Below are positions 54,113 through 62,999 of a stretch of DNA of 64,000 bases, piece after piece (the stretch's first letter is position 1; each line of letters begins with the position of its first letter). The notes beneath the pieces are model-generated. The model saw only the letters and a program-made list of their open reading frames with translations. It made no database searches and was not told the origin of the DNA. Made by a program: the position numbers and the translations under genes. Location: positions 4,002,501 to 4,066,500 of the forward strand of contig NZ_AP017295.1 in NCBI RefSeq assembly GCF_001548375.1, given 5' to 3'. The stretch is from Nostoc sp. NIES-3756. GTDB lineage: Bacteria; Cyanobacteriota; Cyanobacteriia; Cyanobacteriales; Nostocaceae.

Positions 54113-54676
54113 TGGTTTTACCTAAAAGTTTGTTATGTGGAATTAAATATTCTTCTTCTTATATTGGCTTGAGAATCGTATTTGGTAAAATGCCAATTTC
54201 TAAAGGTATTGATTAGGAAAGTTTATTTCTGATTGACCATTGATTACCATTGGGAATGCCAATAGTTAAACTTAAGCGCAATTTATAATTGGTAATTAAA
54301 AAAACTACGACATAGATCCCTGAATTTAAAAAAAGTCGGGGATCTGAACACCCACAAGTCATATCGAATAGATTCGCCTATATACCGGATGTAGAGGTTG
54401 TGGAATTGCTCTCAATGATGCGGTAATATCCGGTTATGCTTTATACAATTTTACGCAATACTTGATACAGATACATGGATAGGAGCGCATCTGTATCATA
54501 TTTTCTGTCAAATGGTATTATATTAAATTGGCATAGGTTATATTAATTCAAACTGCTCAAATAAGCTTGGAATCAAAGTTTCCAATCCGTCTTGGAAAGT
54601 TTGCTCTCTGCGAGACGCTGCGCGAACAAGTCGGCACAGCCGCCCACGCAACTTTCCGCAAAATCCAAAATTGGTA
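54113..54676. other. Promoter region of the flavodiiron operon plus short repeats
   Basis: About 560 bases. Near 54604-54655 lies a GC-rich imperfect repeat (GCGAGACGCTGCGCGAAC), and 54656-54675 is AAATCCAAAATTGG-type repeat also seen near 40895. The part 54113-54600 is AT-rich with no coding sense; it should hold the flavodiiron promoter and perhaps an antisense RNA, as known for flv4 in Synechocystis (not visible by eye). Confidence 0.45.
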
Positions 54677-55258
54677 TTACACCTTCCCTAAGTGAAGATT
54701 CTCCTTATCTAATTCTCTTAGTGGAGTCGATAAACCATCAATACTAACAACATTCTTCTGCTGTTGATAGTCTTTAATTCCCTGCTCTCCTTTTTTATTA
54801 GCCCAATCGATGAGAGTCCTTCTTTGACCTTGATATTCATAAAGTGGGACACCAAAACCACAGGAAGTTTGCACACGCTCAATATCCGCGATAATAATTT
54901 GGCGTACTCCAGGGAATTGGGGAAATAGTGAGTATAAAGAGTCCCAATCTGGAGAATTAGGTAAAATGGTTTGCCCTTTTCCGTAGAGGCGCAAGATGAG
55001 TGGTGGTTCGGCAAAAGCGCAGAACATTAAGGTGATGCGGCCGTTTTCTTGGAGATGGGCTGAAGTTTCGTTACCGCTACCTGTTAAGTCTAGATAAGCT
55101 ACTTGATGAGGAGAGAGGATGCGAAAACAGTCTAATCCTTTAGGAGACATATTAACGTGACCATCAGCACTCAGAGGGGCAGAGGCGACAAAGAACAGAT
55201 GTTGATCTGCAATAAACTCTTGTAATTCTTTGGTGATATGGTCGAATACTTTAGCCAT
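54677..55258 (-). CDS. Pyridoxamine 5'-phosphate oxidase-family FMN-binding protein
   Basis: A 193-residue split-barrel protein. ELQEFIADQHLFFVASAPLSADGHVNMSPKG is the standard start of this group. LDLTGSGNETSAHLQENGRITLMFCAF and RLYGKGQTI are further marks, with GFGVPLYEYQGQR at the rear. Members bind FMN or F420-like cofactors, and most are uncharacterised. Despite the name it is not the PdxH enzyme of vitamin B6 synthesis. It lies between the flavodiiron operon and the Mrp gene, separately on the minus strand. Confidence 0.9.
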   Translation of the reverse strand: MAKVFDHITKELQEFIADQHLFFVASAPLSADGHVNMSPKGLDCFRILSPHQVAYLDLTGSGNETSAHLQENGRITLMFCAFAEPPLILRLYGKGQTILPNSPDWDSLYSLFPQFPGVRQIIIADIERVQTSCGFGVPLYEYQGQRRTLIDWANKKGEQGIKDYQQQKNVVSIDGLSTPLRELDKENLHLGKV

Positions 55259-55473
55259 TGAAGTAATGAGTAAAAAACTTGATCAGGTTTAGCATTCATT
55301 ATGACGTAATACCTGTTTTGCAAATTTTCTTTATGCTTTAACTATACCTTGCCCAAATTATTAGAGGTTTTAATTTTGGTCAAAGATATTGCTGAGTCAT
55401 GCTTTTTTGAAATTTAAACTTGCGTAGACAGGTTTTCTTGTGCAGAAGCAGTTTCTAAGCGCCGATTTAGCTA

Positions 55474-56550
55474 TTAAAAGTGGTCTGAAGTGCGATAAGC
55501 GTTCGCGTGGTGTCTCGCAAAGAATCTTAAACCTATGGCGATCGCAATTTGTTGAAAAACTTCACTAGCTGGGGAAGCTGGTTCACTAATGACAATGGGA
55601 TTTCCTGTATCCCCGCCGTTACAAATGCGCGAGTCAATGGGAATTTGCCCTAACAAGGGTGCTTGTAATTCTTTTGTCAGTTGTTCACCGCCACCACTAC
55701 CAAAGATATATGTGCGCGAACCACAATCACCACAGATTAGATAACTCATATTTTCCACGATGCCAAGCACAGGAACGCCAACTTGGCGAAACATATATAT
55801 ATTACGTCTAACATCGGCGATCGCTACTTGTTGGGGAGTCGTCACCAAAATAACTCCACAAATAGGACTTTCTTGAATAATAGTAATTTGTGCATCGCCT
55901 GTACCCGGGGGTAAATCTATTAGTAAATAATCTAATTCGCCCCATTCCACATCATTAAGAAATTGAGTGATAATTTTATGCAGTACAGGCCCCCGCCACG
56001 CCAAAGGACGATTAGCTTCTGCAAGTAAACCCACTGACATTAATTTTATGCCATGCACTTCTAAAGGTAGAAATTTATCACCTGTAGGCGTATGAATTAC
56101 TTCAACATCAGCCCGTCCTAAACCCAACATTTGCGGCACATTAGGCCCATAAACATCCGCATCTAATAATCCAACTTTTGCACCTTGTAAACTTAAAGCT
56201 GCGGCTATATTAACGGCTGTTGTTGATTTACCTACACCACCTTTACCACTAGAAATTCCTATAGTTATTTTGACACCCGGAATCGTACAGATTTGAATAT
56301 AAGTTTTTTTGCACCAAGATAAAGCAGATAATTTAGCTTCAATTTCCAGCTTTAATTGTTGCTGATGAGAACCGATATATAAACGCAAGTAAACATAGTC
56401 ATCAACTATGCGAAGATTTCGCACCATTCCTAAACTAACAATGTCATTTTTTAGGATTGGTTCAATAACTTGTTTAAGCAGTTCGACTACTTCTTGTTGG
56501 TAAGAATTAACTTCTGATTGCGCCACTCTTTCCAACCTCAAAAAACTCAC
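55474..56550 (-). CDS. Mrp/ApbC-type iron-sulfur cluster carrier ATPase
   Basis: A roughly 350-residue P-loop NTPase of the Mrp/NBP35 family that carries [4Fe-4S] clusters to target proteins. The N-terminal MIP18-like part (VVELLKQVIEPILKNDIVSLGMVRNLRI) precedes the deviant Walker A ISSGKGGVGKSTT (100-111), then LLDADVYGPNVPQMLG, YLLIDLPPGTGD and ENMSYLICGDCGSR (CxxC for cluster binding). GTG starts at 56550 or 56526; the latter has GGAAAG closely upstream. It sits at the downstream end of the leftward string with an AprB-like ferredoxin and AprA-like flavoprotein, which could be its clients. Confidence 0.92.
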   Translation of the reverse strand: MSFLRLERVAQSEVNSYQQEVVELLKQVIEPILKNDIVSLGMVRNLRIVDDYVYLRLYIGSHQQQLKLEIEAKLSALSWCKKTYIQICTIPGVKITIGISSGKGGVGKSTTAVNIAAALSLQGAKVGLLDADVYGPNVPQMLGLGRADVEVIHTPTGDKFLPLEVHGIKLMSVGLLAEANRPLAWRGPVLHKIITQFLNDVEWGELDYLLIDLPPGTGDAQITIIQESPICGVILVTTPQQVAIADVRRNIYMFRQVGVPVLGIVENMSYLICGDCGSRTYIFGSGGGEQLTKELQAPLLGQIPIDSRICNGGDTGNPIVISEPASPASEVFQQIAIAIGLRFFARHHANAYRTSDHF

Positions 56551-56579
56551 TTATACCATAGCAAATCAACTCTAAAAAC

Positions 56580-56620
56580 ACTCTGCGTTCCCCCGCGCTT
56601 ACTCAGCGTTCCTCAGCGTT
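56580..56620. repeat. Interspersed CTCTGCGT-type repeat
   Basis: A run of CTCTGCGTTCCCCCGCG and related units, similar to 13131-13180. It fills the 70-base gap between the HEAT-repeat gene and the Mrp gene. Confidence 0.55.
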
Positions 56621-57564
56621 TAAATATTGATTTGGATTTTTTGAATAGCCCTTTGCGCTTGAATAGCAACTTCCTTATCAGGGTCATCTAATGCTTGTTG
56701 CAGAGGGTTAATAACATCAGGATGGGCTAAATTACCAAGAGCAATTACAGCTTCTTTTCGTACATCTGCATACTCATCTGTTAAAGCTTGGATTAATTTA
56801 GGCATTACTTTGATATCGAAGATTGTTTGCAGTGCTTGTGCGGATGCTTTGCGTACTTGCCAATTTTCATCACCTAAAGCAATAGTTAATGCGGATATAG
56901 CTTGATGATTTGCGTGGATAGCTAGAGATTTTGCTGCATTACGCCGTACTTGCCAATCAGAATCATGAGTGAGAGCTTGATTAAGTTTAGCAATTACTTC
57001 TGTATCTTTTAAATGTCCTAGAGTTAAAGCAGTAGCACGACGCACAACTGCTGATTCATCAATGATTAAATCCAACGCTTGAGGACAGTTTTCTAATTGA
57101 TTGAGGTATCGTAACGTAGTAATTGTGGCTTCTCTTAACTCAGGATTATTTGCTTGTAAAAACGGTAAGATATGCGGTAGGGACTGAATATCATGAATCT
57201 TTCGCAACAATACTAAAATATTTAGTTTTGTATTTATATCATCACTTTGGATTTTATCTAGTAATAGTAATAAATCATCCTGGGTAATTAATTCATTTAA
57301 AGCTGATGCGGCTTCAGTGCGGACATCTGTATCTGTGGAACTGAGACATTCAATTAAAGCCGGAATCGCCACAGGATTAGCAATTTCCCAAAGTGCAGAT
57401 ATGGCTATTTTTTGTACAGCCACATTTTCATCTTTGAGGGCAATAATTAAAGCATCAATTGTTTCTTCTTCGCCCAGATGTTGTAAAGTTTTGACAGCTA
57501 CTAAGCGGTCATTTACATCAGGCGATCGCAGCATTTCTAGCCACTGTTTAAGTTCATCGTTCAT
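56620..57564 (-). CDS. HEAT-repeat (PBS-lyase-like) protein
   Basis: A 314-residue protein made of about nine to ten HEAT-like repeats of 30-31 residues. Each has the pattern DxxVRxxAxxALxxI with alternating helices (e.g. DVNDRLVAVKTLQHLGEE, DENVAVQKIAISALWEI, DSDWQVRRNAAKSLAI, DEYADVRKEAVIALGNL). This type includes phycobilin lyases (CpcE/F) but also many scaffold proteins. Without phycobilisome genes nearby, a scaffold or assembly role is more likely. It starts 13 bases after the ferredoxin stop, so both are in one operon, probably serving the same iron-sulfur enzyme. Confidence 0.85.
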   Translation of the reverse strand: MNDELKQWLEMLRSPDVNDRLVAVKTLQHLGEEETIDALIIALKDENVAVQKIAISALWEIANPVAIPALIECLSSTDTDVRTEAASALNELITQDDLLLLLDKIQSDDINTKLNILVLLRKIHDIQSLPHILPFLQANNPELREATITTLRYLNQLENCPQALDLIIDESAVVRRATALTLGHLKDTEVIAKLNQALTHDSDWQVRRNAAKSLAIHANHQAISALTIALGDENWQVRKASAQALQTIFDIKVMPKLIQALTDEYADVRKEAVIALGNLAHPDVINPLQQALDDPDKEVAIQAQRAIQKIQINI

Positions 57565-57576
57565 TATTTTTAATAA

Positions 57577-57804
57577 TTAGCGTAATAAAAAGGGAATCTG
57601 CACAGTAATAGCATTAGTTGGACACTCTTTTTCACAAGGTAAACAAAACCAACACTCATCATATTTCATATATGCTTTACCTGTCTCTGGATTTTTAGCT
57701 AAAACATCCAAAGGGCAAACTTCTATACAGACTGTGCATTTTTCTAAACATTTTGATTCATCAACAATTACAGGTACATCTACTCTTTGATTAATTAAAG
57801 CCAT
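57577..57804 (-). CDS. Two-cluster [4Fe-4S] ferredoxin, AprB-like
   Basis: A 75-residue ferredoxin. The first cluster is ligated by Cys19, Cys23, Cys26 and Cys30 (CLEKCTVCIEVCP), and the second by Cys51, Cys54, Cys57 and Cys61 (CWFCLPCEKECP). The CxxxC-type spacing of the first set and DECWFCLPCEKECP resemble the beta subunit of adenylylsulfate reductase. The flavoprotein expected as partner (AprA-like) is encoded on the same strand at 59787-61496, but separated by four genes. AGGAG lies seven bases before the ATG. Electron transfer to or from that flavoprotein is the likely role. Confidence 0.88.
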   Translation of the reverse strand: MALINQRVDVPVIVDESKCLEKCTVCIEVCPLDVLAKNPETGKAYMKYDECWFCLPCEKECPTNAITVQIPFLLR

Positions 57805-57818
57805 AACACTACTCCTAA

Positions 57819-58328
57819 TTAAACAGTTAATCGATAAAATAAATGAGGCAAATTAGCACGAGTAATTTCTTGCTCATACTTAAATCCTAACTTCTCCATT
57901 ACCCTCTGTGAAGCTTGGTTGGTCGTAAGAGTAAAACAAACTACCTCTCGTAACTTGAGTATTTCAAAGCCAATTTTTAATACTTTCTTACCCATTTCTG
58001 TAGCTAATTCTTGACCCCAAAACTTAGCCATGAGAGCATAAGCTGATTCAACTTCATTAACACCCTCTATCTCCACATTCCGTAGACCAGCACGACCAAC
58101 AAATTGATGATTGATTTTATCTCGGAATATCCATAACCCGAAGCCGTAACGTTGCCAATGATGTAAATTATTGAAAATAAACAGTAGTATTTCTTCATCA
58201 GAACGCACACCGCCTAAAGTTGCCATTACTTTTTGACTTTGGTGCATATTGTAAAGTTCGTTCAAATGTTGAAATTTTAAACGTTCAGCAGATAAGCGTT
58301 GTGTTTTAAAAGTTTCTATTAACTGCAT
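57819..58328 (-). CDS. GNAT acetyltransferase, RimJ/RimL-like
   Basis: A 169-residue GNAT protein of the RimJ/RimL (Acetyltransf_3) type. LIETFKTQRLSAERLKFQHLNELYNMHQ is the lead helix. YGFGLWIFRDKINHQFVGRAGLRNV and the acetyl-CoA region YALMAKFWGQELATEMGKKVLKIGFEIL follow. LTTNQASQRVMEKLGFKYEQEI closes the fold. The acceptor amine is unknown. It is 4 bases from the upstream GNAT gene and 15 from the ferredoxin, inside the leftward operon, where it separates the ferredoxin from its probable flavoprotein partner. Confidence 0.88.
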   Translation of the reverse strand: MQLIETFKTQRLSAERLKFQHLNELYNMHQSQKVMATLGGVRSDEEILLFIFNNLHHWQRYGFGLWIFRDKINHQFVGRAGLRNVEIEGVNEVESAYALMAKFWGQELATEMGKKVLKIGFEILKLREVVCFTLTTNQASQRVMEKLGFKYEQEITRANLPHLFYRLTV

Positions 58329-58332
58329 TGTG

Positions 58333-58794
58333 TTAAATTACTTTCTTCTGGAAAGCTAAAGACTGTTTGATATTTGTATAACCTATTTTCTCATAAAATA
58401 AATGTGCTTCTTTGCGTTTAATATTAGAACGTAGCATAACTTCCTCGCATCCAACTAAAGCAGCCCATGCTTCTATTTGCTGCATGAGATAACGTCCAAT
58501 TCCCTGATGACGATAATCTTTATCTACTACTAATCCTAAAAGTATTGCTTGAGTTGGCATAATTAGTAAATCACAAATATAAGTGTGCGCCCAACCAACT
58601 ATATAGTCATTTACTAAACTAGCAACGTAAATAATATGAGCATCATTATTTTGAATTTTCTCAAGACGTTGCTTTACTTGTTCTATTGTTAAAGAATATC
58701 CTAATTGCTCTCCAAGAATAACAATTCTTTCTGCATCTTTAATCTCGGCTTGTTTAATTATTATTTGTTCATATATCGCAACTTTATTATTCAT
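58333..58794 (-). CDS. GNAT acetyltransferase
   Basis: A 153-residue GNAT (Acetyltransf_1). It has IIKQAEIKDAERIVILGEQLGYSLT at the N-terminus and the acetyl-CoA motif LLGLVVDKDYRHQGIGRYLMQQIEAWA. SNIKRKEAHLFYEKIGYTNIKQSLAFQK ends the fold. It belongs to the common aminoglycoside/amine N-acetyltransferase-like group, with unknown acceptor. It is tightly packed between the second GNAT gene and the HAD gene (1-4 base gaps), so it is co-translated with them. Confidence 0.88.
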   Translation of the reverse strand: MNNKVAIYEQIIIKQAEIKDAERIVILGEQLGYSLTIEQVKQRLEKIQNNDAHIIYVASLVNDYIVGWAHTYICDLLIMPTQAILLGLVVDKDYRHQGIGRYLMQQIEAWAALVGCEEVMLRSNIKRKEAHLFYEKIGYTNIKQSLAFQKKVI

Positions 58795-58795
58795 A

Positions 58796-59503
58796 CTACA
58801 GAGATGGCGATCGCACTAATTCCAGTAATTTTAAAAGTTGATTTATAACAAATCTTGGTTGTACCTCTTGTGGTAAAGCTTGATTTTTTCTGTTGTAATA
58901 GCAAAAGTCAATATTAACTTGCGTTGCTCCTGTATAGTCATAACTAAGAGAATCTCCCACATAAAGGACTTGTACTGCTGTTAAATCTAATTTTGATAAC
59001 GTATGATGAAATATTTCTGGAGATGGTTTAGCAAAACCAATTGCTTCAGATACTACAATTTCTTCAAAAAAATGAGCAATTCCTACAGACTGCATTCTTG
59101 GTACTTGTGCGGATACAAAACCATTTGTAATCACTGCTAACCGATAACTTCCTTCGAGGACAGTTAGTAATTCATATACACCAGGCTCGGTTACGGCTGA
59201 ATGATTAAAAATATCCCAAAAACTTCGGCTAAGATAACTAGTTTTATTTATGTTTATATTTAAGTCATTAAATGTACTTTGATAGGACATTTCTGTTATT
59301 TTGCTAGGAGAAAACCTATCTCGCTGTTTCCAGAACTGGGAATTATGAGTTTCAAATACTTGTAAGAAAATAGTTTCGCTGATCCTATATAAATCTAAGG
59401 ATATTGAACAAGCTTTCAATGCACCAAGAATTGCTTGACGTTCACATAGTTCAAAATTTAATAGGGTATTATCAAGGTCAAAAATTATGGCTTTATAAGA
59501 CAT
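58796..59503 (-). CDS. HAD-superfamily hydrolase, YjjG-like
   Basis: A 235-residue HAD phosphatase. Motif I IIFDLDNTLLNFELCE holds the nucleophile and acid Asp. Motif II is VITNG in YRLAVITNGFVSAQVPRMQSVGI, motif III the Lys in GFAKPSPEIFHHTL, and motif IV VLYVGDSLSYDYTGA. The large helical cap (residues 16-90) fits YjjG-type noncanonical nucleotidases. Its start is about 90 bases downstream of the internally deleted HAD gene at 59593. It heads the packed HAD-GNAT-GNAT trio. Confidence 0.9.
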   Translation of the reverse strand: MSYKAIIFDLDNTLLNFELCERQAILGALKACSISLDLYRISETIFLQVFETHNSQFWKQRDRFSPSKITEMSYQSTFNDLNININKTSYLSRSFWDIFNHSAVTEPGVYELLTVLEGSYRLAVITNGFVSAQVPRMQSVGIAHFFEEIVVSEAIGFAKPSPEIFHHTLSKLDLTAVQVLYVGDSLSYDYTGATQVNIDFCYYNRKNQALPQEVQPRFVINQLLKLLELVRSPSL

Positions 59504-59592
59504 TTCGCTATTTTTTATGTAGAAAAATAAGTCTACTACTGTAAATTTTAGTTTGGATTAAATTTTTTACATAAAGAAATAATGTAAATATT

Positions 59593-59784
59593 CTATTGAT
59601 GATCACTTGTTGATATTTTGCTGACTGATTCTAAAACTTTCTGAAAATCCTTACTGTAAAACTTATAATATCTATCATTGGGCTTTCTGACTAAAATTGC
59701 TTTAATCCCTGCCTGTAAAGTTCCGCTCCACATTCCCTCACGATAACCTAGTGTATTGTCAAAATCCCAACATAAATATTTCAT
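59593..59784 (-). pseudogene. Internally deleted HAD-family gene
   Basis: A 63-codon frame. It starts with a perfect HAD motif I, YLCWDFDNTLGYREGMW, then jumps at about codon 28 to a C-terminal segment, IKAILVRKPNDRYYKFYSKDFQKVL. Motifs II-IV are missing. This is best explained by an in-frame deletion of a longer HAD gene of about 200 residues. It begins 3 bases after the flavoprotein stop and may still be translated by coupling. Confidence 0.6.
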
Positions 59785-59786
59785 TT

Positions 59787-61496
59787 TTATTTCACAGCTA
59801 CATTATAAATCTCGTGCTGCATATTCACATCTACAATGTAAGGGTCTACAGGGCGTTTAAACAATATCATTTCTCCTAATTCATCTTTTTTCAAATTCAC
59901 ATGACAAAACCATTCATCATCATTCTTTTCAGGATAATCTAAGCGGTAATGATATAATCCCCAACGGCTTTCTTGACGATATAAGGATGCTCTGGCTGCC
60001 ATTTCTGCACAGTCACGAATAAAGTGTACTTCTAGAGAACGCATCAATTCATGGGGGTCACGCGCACCCATTAAATCTAATGTTTGTTGATATTGGACAA
60101 AATGTTTCAAACCAATTTCGATTTTATTCCCTGATTTTGGTGGTTGAAGATAATCATTAACTAAACGTCTGAGTTTGTATTCCACCTGGGTATGGGGTAT
60201 GCCATTTTGTCGAGTTAATGGTGCATAAATTCTCGCTTTTTCTGCTGCTAAAAAGTCTGCATCTGGTTCGATAAAATCTAAATCTTCAATATATTTAATC
60301 GCATGAGTTCCAGCTACGCGACCGAATACAAATGCCCCAATCATATAATTATGAGGAACACTGGCCATGTCTCCGGCTGCATACAAACCGGGGACTGTTG
60401 TTTCGGCATTTTCATTTACCCACACACCAGAAGCACTATGTCCACTACATAAGCCGATTTCGGAAATGTGCATTTCTACGCCGTGGGTGCGGTAATCTTC
60501 ATTTCTGCCTTGATGAAACCGTTCTCTACTTGGTCTTTCATTTGCCCAAAGTATAGATTCTATTTCGGCAATTGTATCCTCATCAAGATGAGTCATTTTT
60601 AGTTGGACTGGCCCTTTTCCTGAGTTTAATTCTTTCCAGATTTCCAACATCATTTGACCACTCCAATAGTCGCAACTAATGAAGCGATTTCCTTCGGCGT
60701 TAGCTGTATGTGCGCCAAAAGGCCCGGCGACATAAGCACAGGCAGGGCCGTTGTAATCTTTAATTAAAGGATTGATTTGAAAGCATTCAATATTGCTGAG
60801 TTCTGCGCCTGCGTGATAAGCCATTGAATAGCCATCCCCGGCATTGGTAGGATTTTCATAAGTGCCGTAGAGATAGCCAGAAGCAGGTAAGCCTAGTCTG
60901 CCACAAGCGCCTGTACAGAGGATGACGGCTTTGGCTTGAATAATTATATAGTCACCGTTTCTGACATCAAACCCCACCGCACCAATAGCACGCCCATCTT
61001 TGACTAACACACGAGTCGCCATGACGCGGTTTGTCACTTTGACTTTGTGGCGTTTGACTTGTCTGGTGAGAATGGTTTTCAGGTCTTTACCTTCTGGCAT
61101 AGGTAAGACATACTTACCAACACGATGCACTTGTTTTAAGTCATAGTTGCCTTGGGCATCTTTTTGAAACTTCACACCCCAACTTTCTAGTTCTTGAATA
61201 ACTTCATAACCTAATTTGCCTGTTTGATATACGGCTTTCTGGTTGAGAATACCATCGTTGGCTAGTGTGACTTCGCGGACGTATTGTTCTGGAGTGGAGT
61301 GTCCAGGGATGACGGCTGTGTTTACTCCATCCATGCCCATTGCGATCGCACCACTACGACGTATGTTAGCCTTTTCTAAAATCAGCACCTCTGCATCCGG
61401 GTTTGCCTGTTTCGCCTTGATACCCGCCATTGTTCCAGCCGTCCCCCCACCAATGACAAGTACATCAGTTTTTATCCTTTGAGTGTTGATATCCAT
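59787..61496 (-). CDS. AprA-like FAD-dependent oxidoreductase (fumarate reductase/APS reductase flavoprotein family)
   Basis: A roughly 569-residue flavoprotein. The N-terminal dinucleotide fold has TDVLVIGGGTAGTMAGIKAKQANPDAEVLILEKA. Next come SGAIAMGMDGVNTAVIPG, VKFQKDAQGNYDLKQVHRVGKYVLPMPEGKDLKT, ASGYLYGTYENPTNAGDGYSMAYHAGAELSNIECFQINPLIKDYNGP, and VPGLYAAGDMAS near 400. The C-terminal HFIRDCAEMAARASLYRQESRWGLYHYRLDYPEKNDDEWFCHVNLKK matches the fumarate/adenylylsulfate reductase type. The organism is not a sulfate respirer, so the true substrate is unclear; sulfur or organosulfur chemistry fits the neighbouring sulfatase. ATG 61496 is preferred over GTG 61547. Confidence 0.85.
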   Translation of the reverse strand: MDINTQRIKTDVLVIGGGTAGTMAGIKAKQANPDAEVLILEKANIRRSGAIAMGMDGVNTAVIPGHSTPEQYVREVTLANDGILNQKAVYQTGKLGYEVIQELESWGVKFQKDAQGNYDLKQVHRVGKYVLPMPEGKDLKTILTRQVKRHKVKVTNRVMATRVLVKDGRAIGAVGFDVRNGDYIIIQAKAVILCTGACGRLGLPASGYLYGTYENPTNAGDGYSMAYHAGAELSNIECFQINPLIKDYNGPACAYVAGPFGAHTANAEGNRFISCDYWSGQMMLEIWKELNSGKGPVQLKMTHLDEDTIAEIESILWANERPSRERFHQGRNEDYRTHGVEMHISEIGLCSGHSASGVWVNENAETTVPGLYAAGDMASVPHNYMIGAFVFGRVAGTHAIKYIEDLDFIEPDADFLAAEKARIYAPLTRQNGIPHTQVEYKLRRLVNDYLQPPKSGNKIEIGLKHFVQYQQTLDLMGARDPHELMRSLEVHFIRDCAEMAARASLYRQESRWGLYHYRLDYPEKNDDEWFCHVNLKKDELGEMILFKRPVDPYIVDVNMQHEIYNVAVK

Positions 61497-61994
61497 AAGC
61501 TTCTGCAACTGGAAGGGGTGATGAGAGGAATGTAGCTTAATAACCACGATAAATACTACTACAACTTGGGCGACTTACCGTATTTATGTATGAGATTCTT
61601 CATATAGATCAAGCAGATACAACAGTCTTGAGTTTTCTTGTAGACATGAGACTGTGTAGTTAGGACTTCCGGCAGCTTGTTGCGTACACTCAAAAAAATC
61701 TTGACTTATTCTTGCTGAGGATGTAGGTTATCAATATTGCAATAAAATACGGTATGTTTATCAATTTGCAGTAGTTATAGATAAATAATATTTTTTAACA
61801 CAGTTAAAAGCAGTGATATATTTTCGATTTTGAAAAGAAACATTAATATTTTTCAGTTTTATTAAGTAAAGATTTCAGCAAAACTTAGTCTAAATTAAAA
61901 TTCGGTTTTATTAACAGTAAAAACAACTTTTAGTAACTTTATATCTATTTAATTAATTTGCACTACCTGCCGAGGGTTTAGCTTTTACAAGTCC
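61497..61994. other. Divergent promoter region between the AprA-like and FGE genes
   Basis: About 450-500 bases, AT-rich, holding both divergent promoters. No open frame, heptamer repeat or strong terminator was seen. Co-regulation of the two flanking units by sulfur supply is possible but not shown. Confidence 0.4.
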
Positions 61995-62999
61995 ATGTTA
62001 AGTAAAAATTTTTTAACACTGTTGTTAGTTACAGGAATAGCATTCTTACTCATCATTCCTCCAGCTTTTGCTGATACCGTAAATCCTTGTCCATCAGAAA
62101 TGGTGATGATTCCCGGTGGAACATTCACAATGGGATCAGATAATCCTGGTTTGATAGAAGAACTATCTGCACAAGAAGTCACAGTTAGTTCCTTTTGTAT
62201 CGATAAATATGAGGTGATGAATGCACAGTTTGCAGCATTTGTCAAAGCAACGAGCTATGTGACAGTTGCAGAGCGTCCTTTATCCAAGGAACAGTTTCCC
62301 GACTTACCAGATGAGCAGAGATTACCCGGTTCTCTAGTTTTTGAAATAGCACAGGCAGGAGCAAAGCAATTGAGTTGGTGGCATTGGCAGACTGGAGCGA
62401 ATTGGCGACATCCTTTTGGCTCGGAAAGTGCAATTACCAATCAAGATAACTATCCAGTGCTGCATATTGCCTACGAAGATGCTCTAGCTTATGCTCAGTG
62501 GGCAGGAAAATCATTACCTACCGAAGCCCAGTGGGAATATGCCGCCCGTGGTGGGTTGAATGGAGCAACTTACGCTTGGGGGAATCAATACTCTGAGAAA
62601 AAAGCCAACACCTGGCAAGGAATTTTTCCCTTTTTCAATACCGAAAGTGACGGTTATGCAGGTATTGCCCCCGTTGGTTCCTTTGCGCCTAACGGATATG
62701 GTCTTTATGACATGACTGGTAATGTTTGGGAATTGACAGCAGATTGGTTTCAACCAGGACACAACCATAAAACCCACAGTTTCAATCCCATAGGCCCACA
62801 GCAAAGTTATGACCCCAACAAACCCACCGAAAAAGCTCTACACGTAATCAAAGGTGGCTCTTATTTATGTGCGCCCAACTATTGCAGCCGCTTCCGTCCA
62901 GCCGCGCGAGAATCTCAAGCCCCCGATACGGGAACAACTCATATTGGGTTTCGCTTAGTGAAGAACCTGACTACAGAAAGGATGAAGAATGAAGTTTAA
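61995..62999 (+). CDS. Exported formylglycine-generating enzyme (SUMF1/EgtB/PvdO family)
   Basis: A 334-residue sulfatase-modifying enzyme that oxidises the sulfatase active-site Cys to formylglycine. An N-terminal signal peptide ([23 protein letters not shown], cleaved near 27) precedes [18 protein letters not shown]. The core has [68 protein letters not shown] and [20 protein letters not shown]. Catalytic copper-binding Cys292 and Cys297 lie in [19 protein letters not shown], the exact spacing of aerobic FGE. It overlaps the start of the sulfatase gene by 11 bases, so the pair is coupled. Confidence 0.93.
   Translation: MLSKNFLTLLLVTGIAFLLIIPPAFADTVNPCPSEMVMIPGGTFTMGSDNPGLIEELSAQEVTVSSFCIDKYEVMNAQFAAFVKATSYVTVAERPLSKEQFPDLPDEQRLPGSLVFEIAQAGAKQLSWWHWQTGANWRHPFGSESAITNQDNYPVLHIAYEDALAYAQWAGKSLPTEAQWEYAARGGLNGATYAWGNQYSEKKANTWQGIFPFFNTESDGYAGIAPVGSFAPNGYGLYDMTGNVWELTADWFQPGHNHKTHSFNPIGPQQSYDPNKPTEKALHVIKGGSYLCAPNYCSRFRPAARESQAPDTGTTHIGFRLVKNLTTERMKNEV

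Noticed and set aside
60332..61482. Plus-strand frames across the AprA-like gene
   Set aside because: They are antisense shadows of a strongly conserved coding region.
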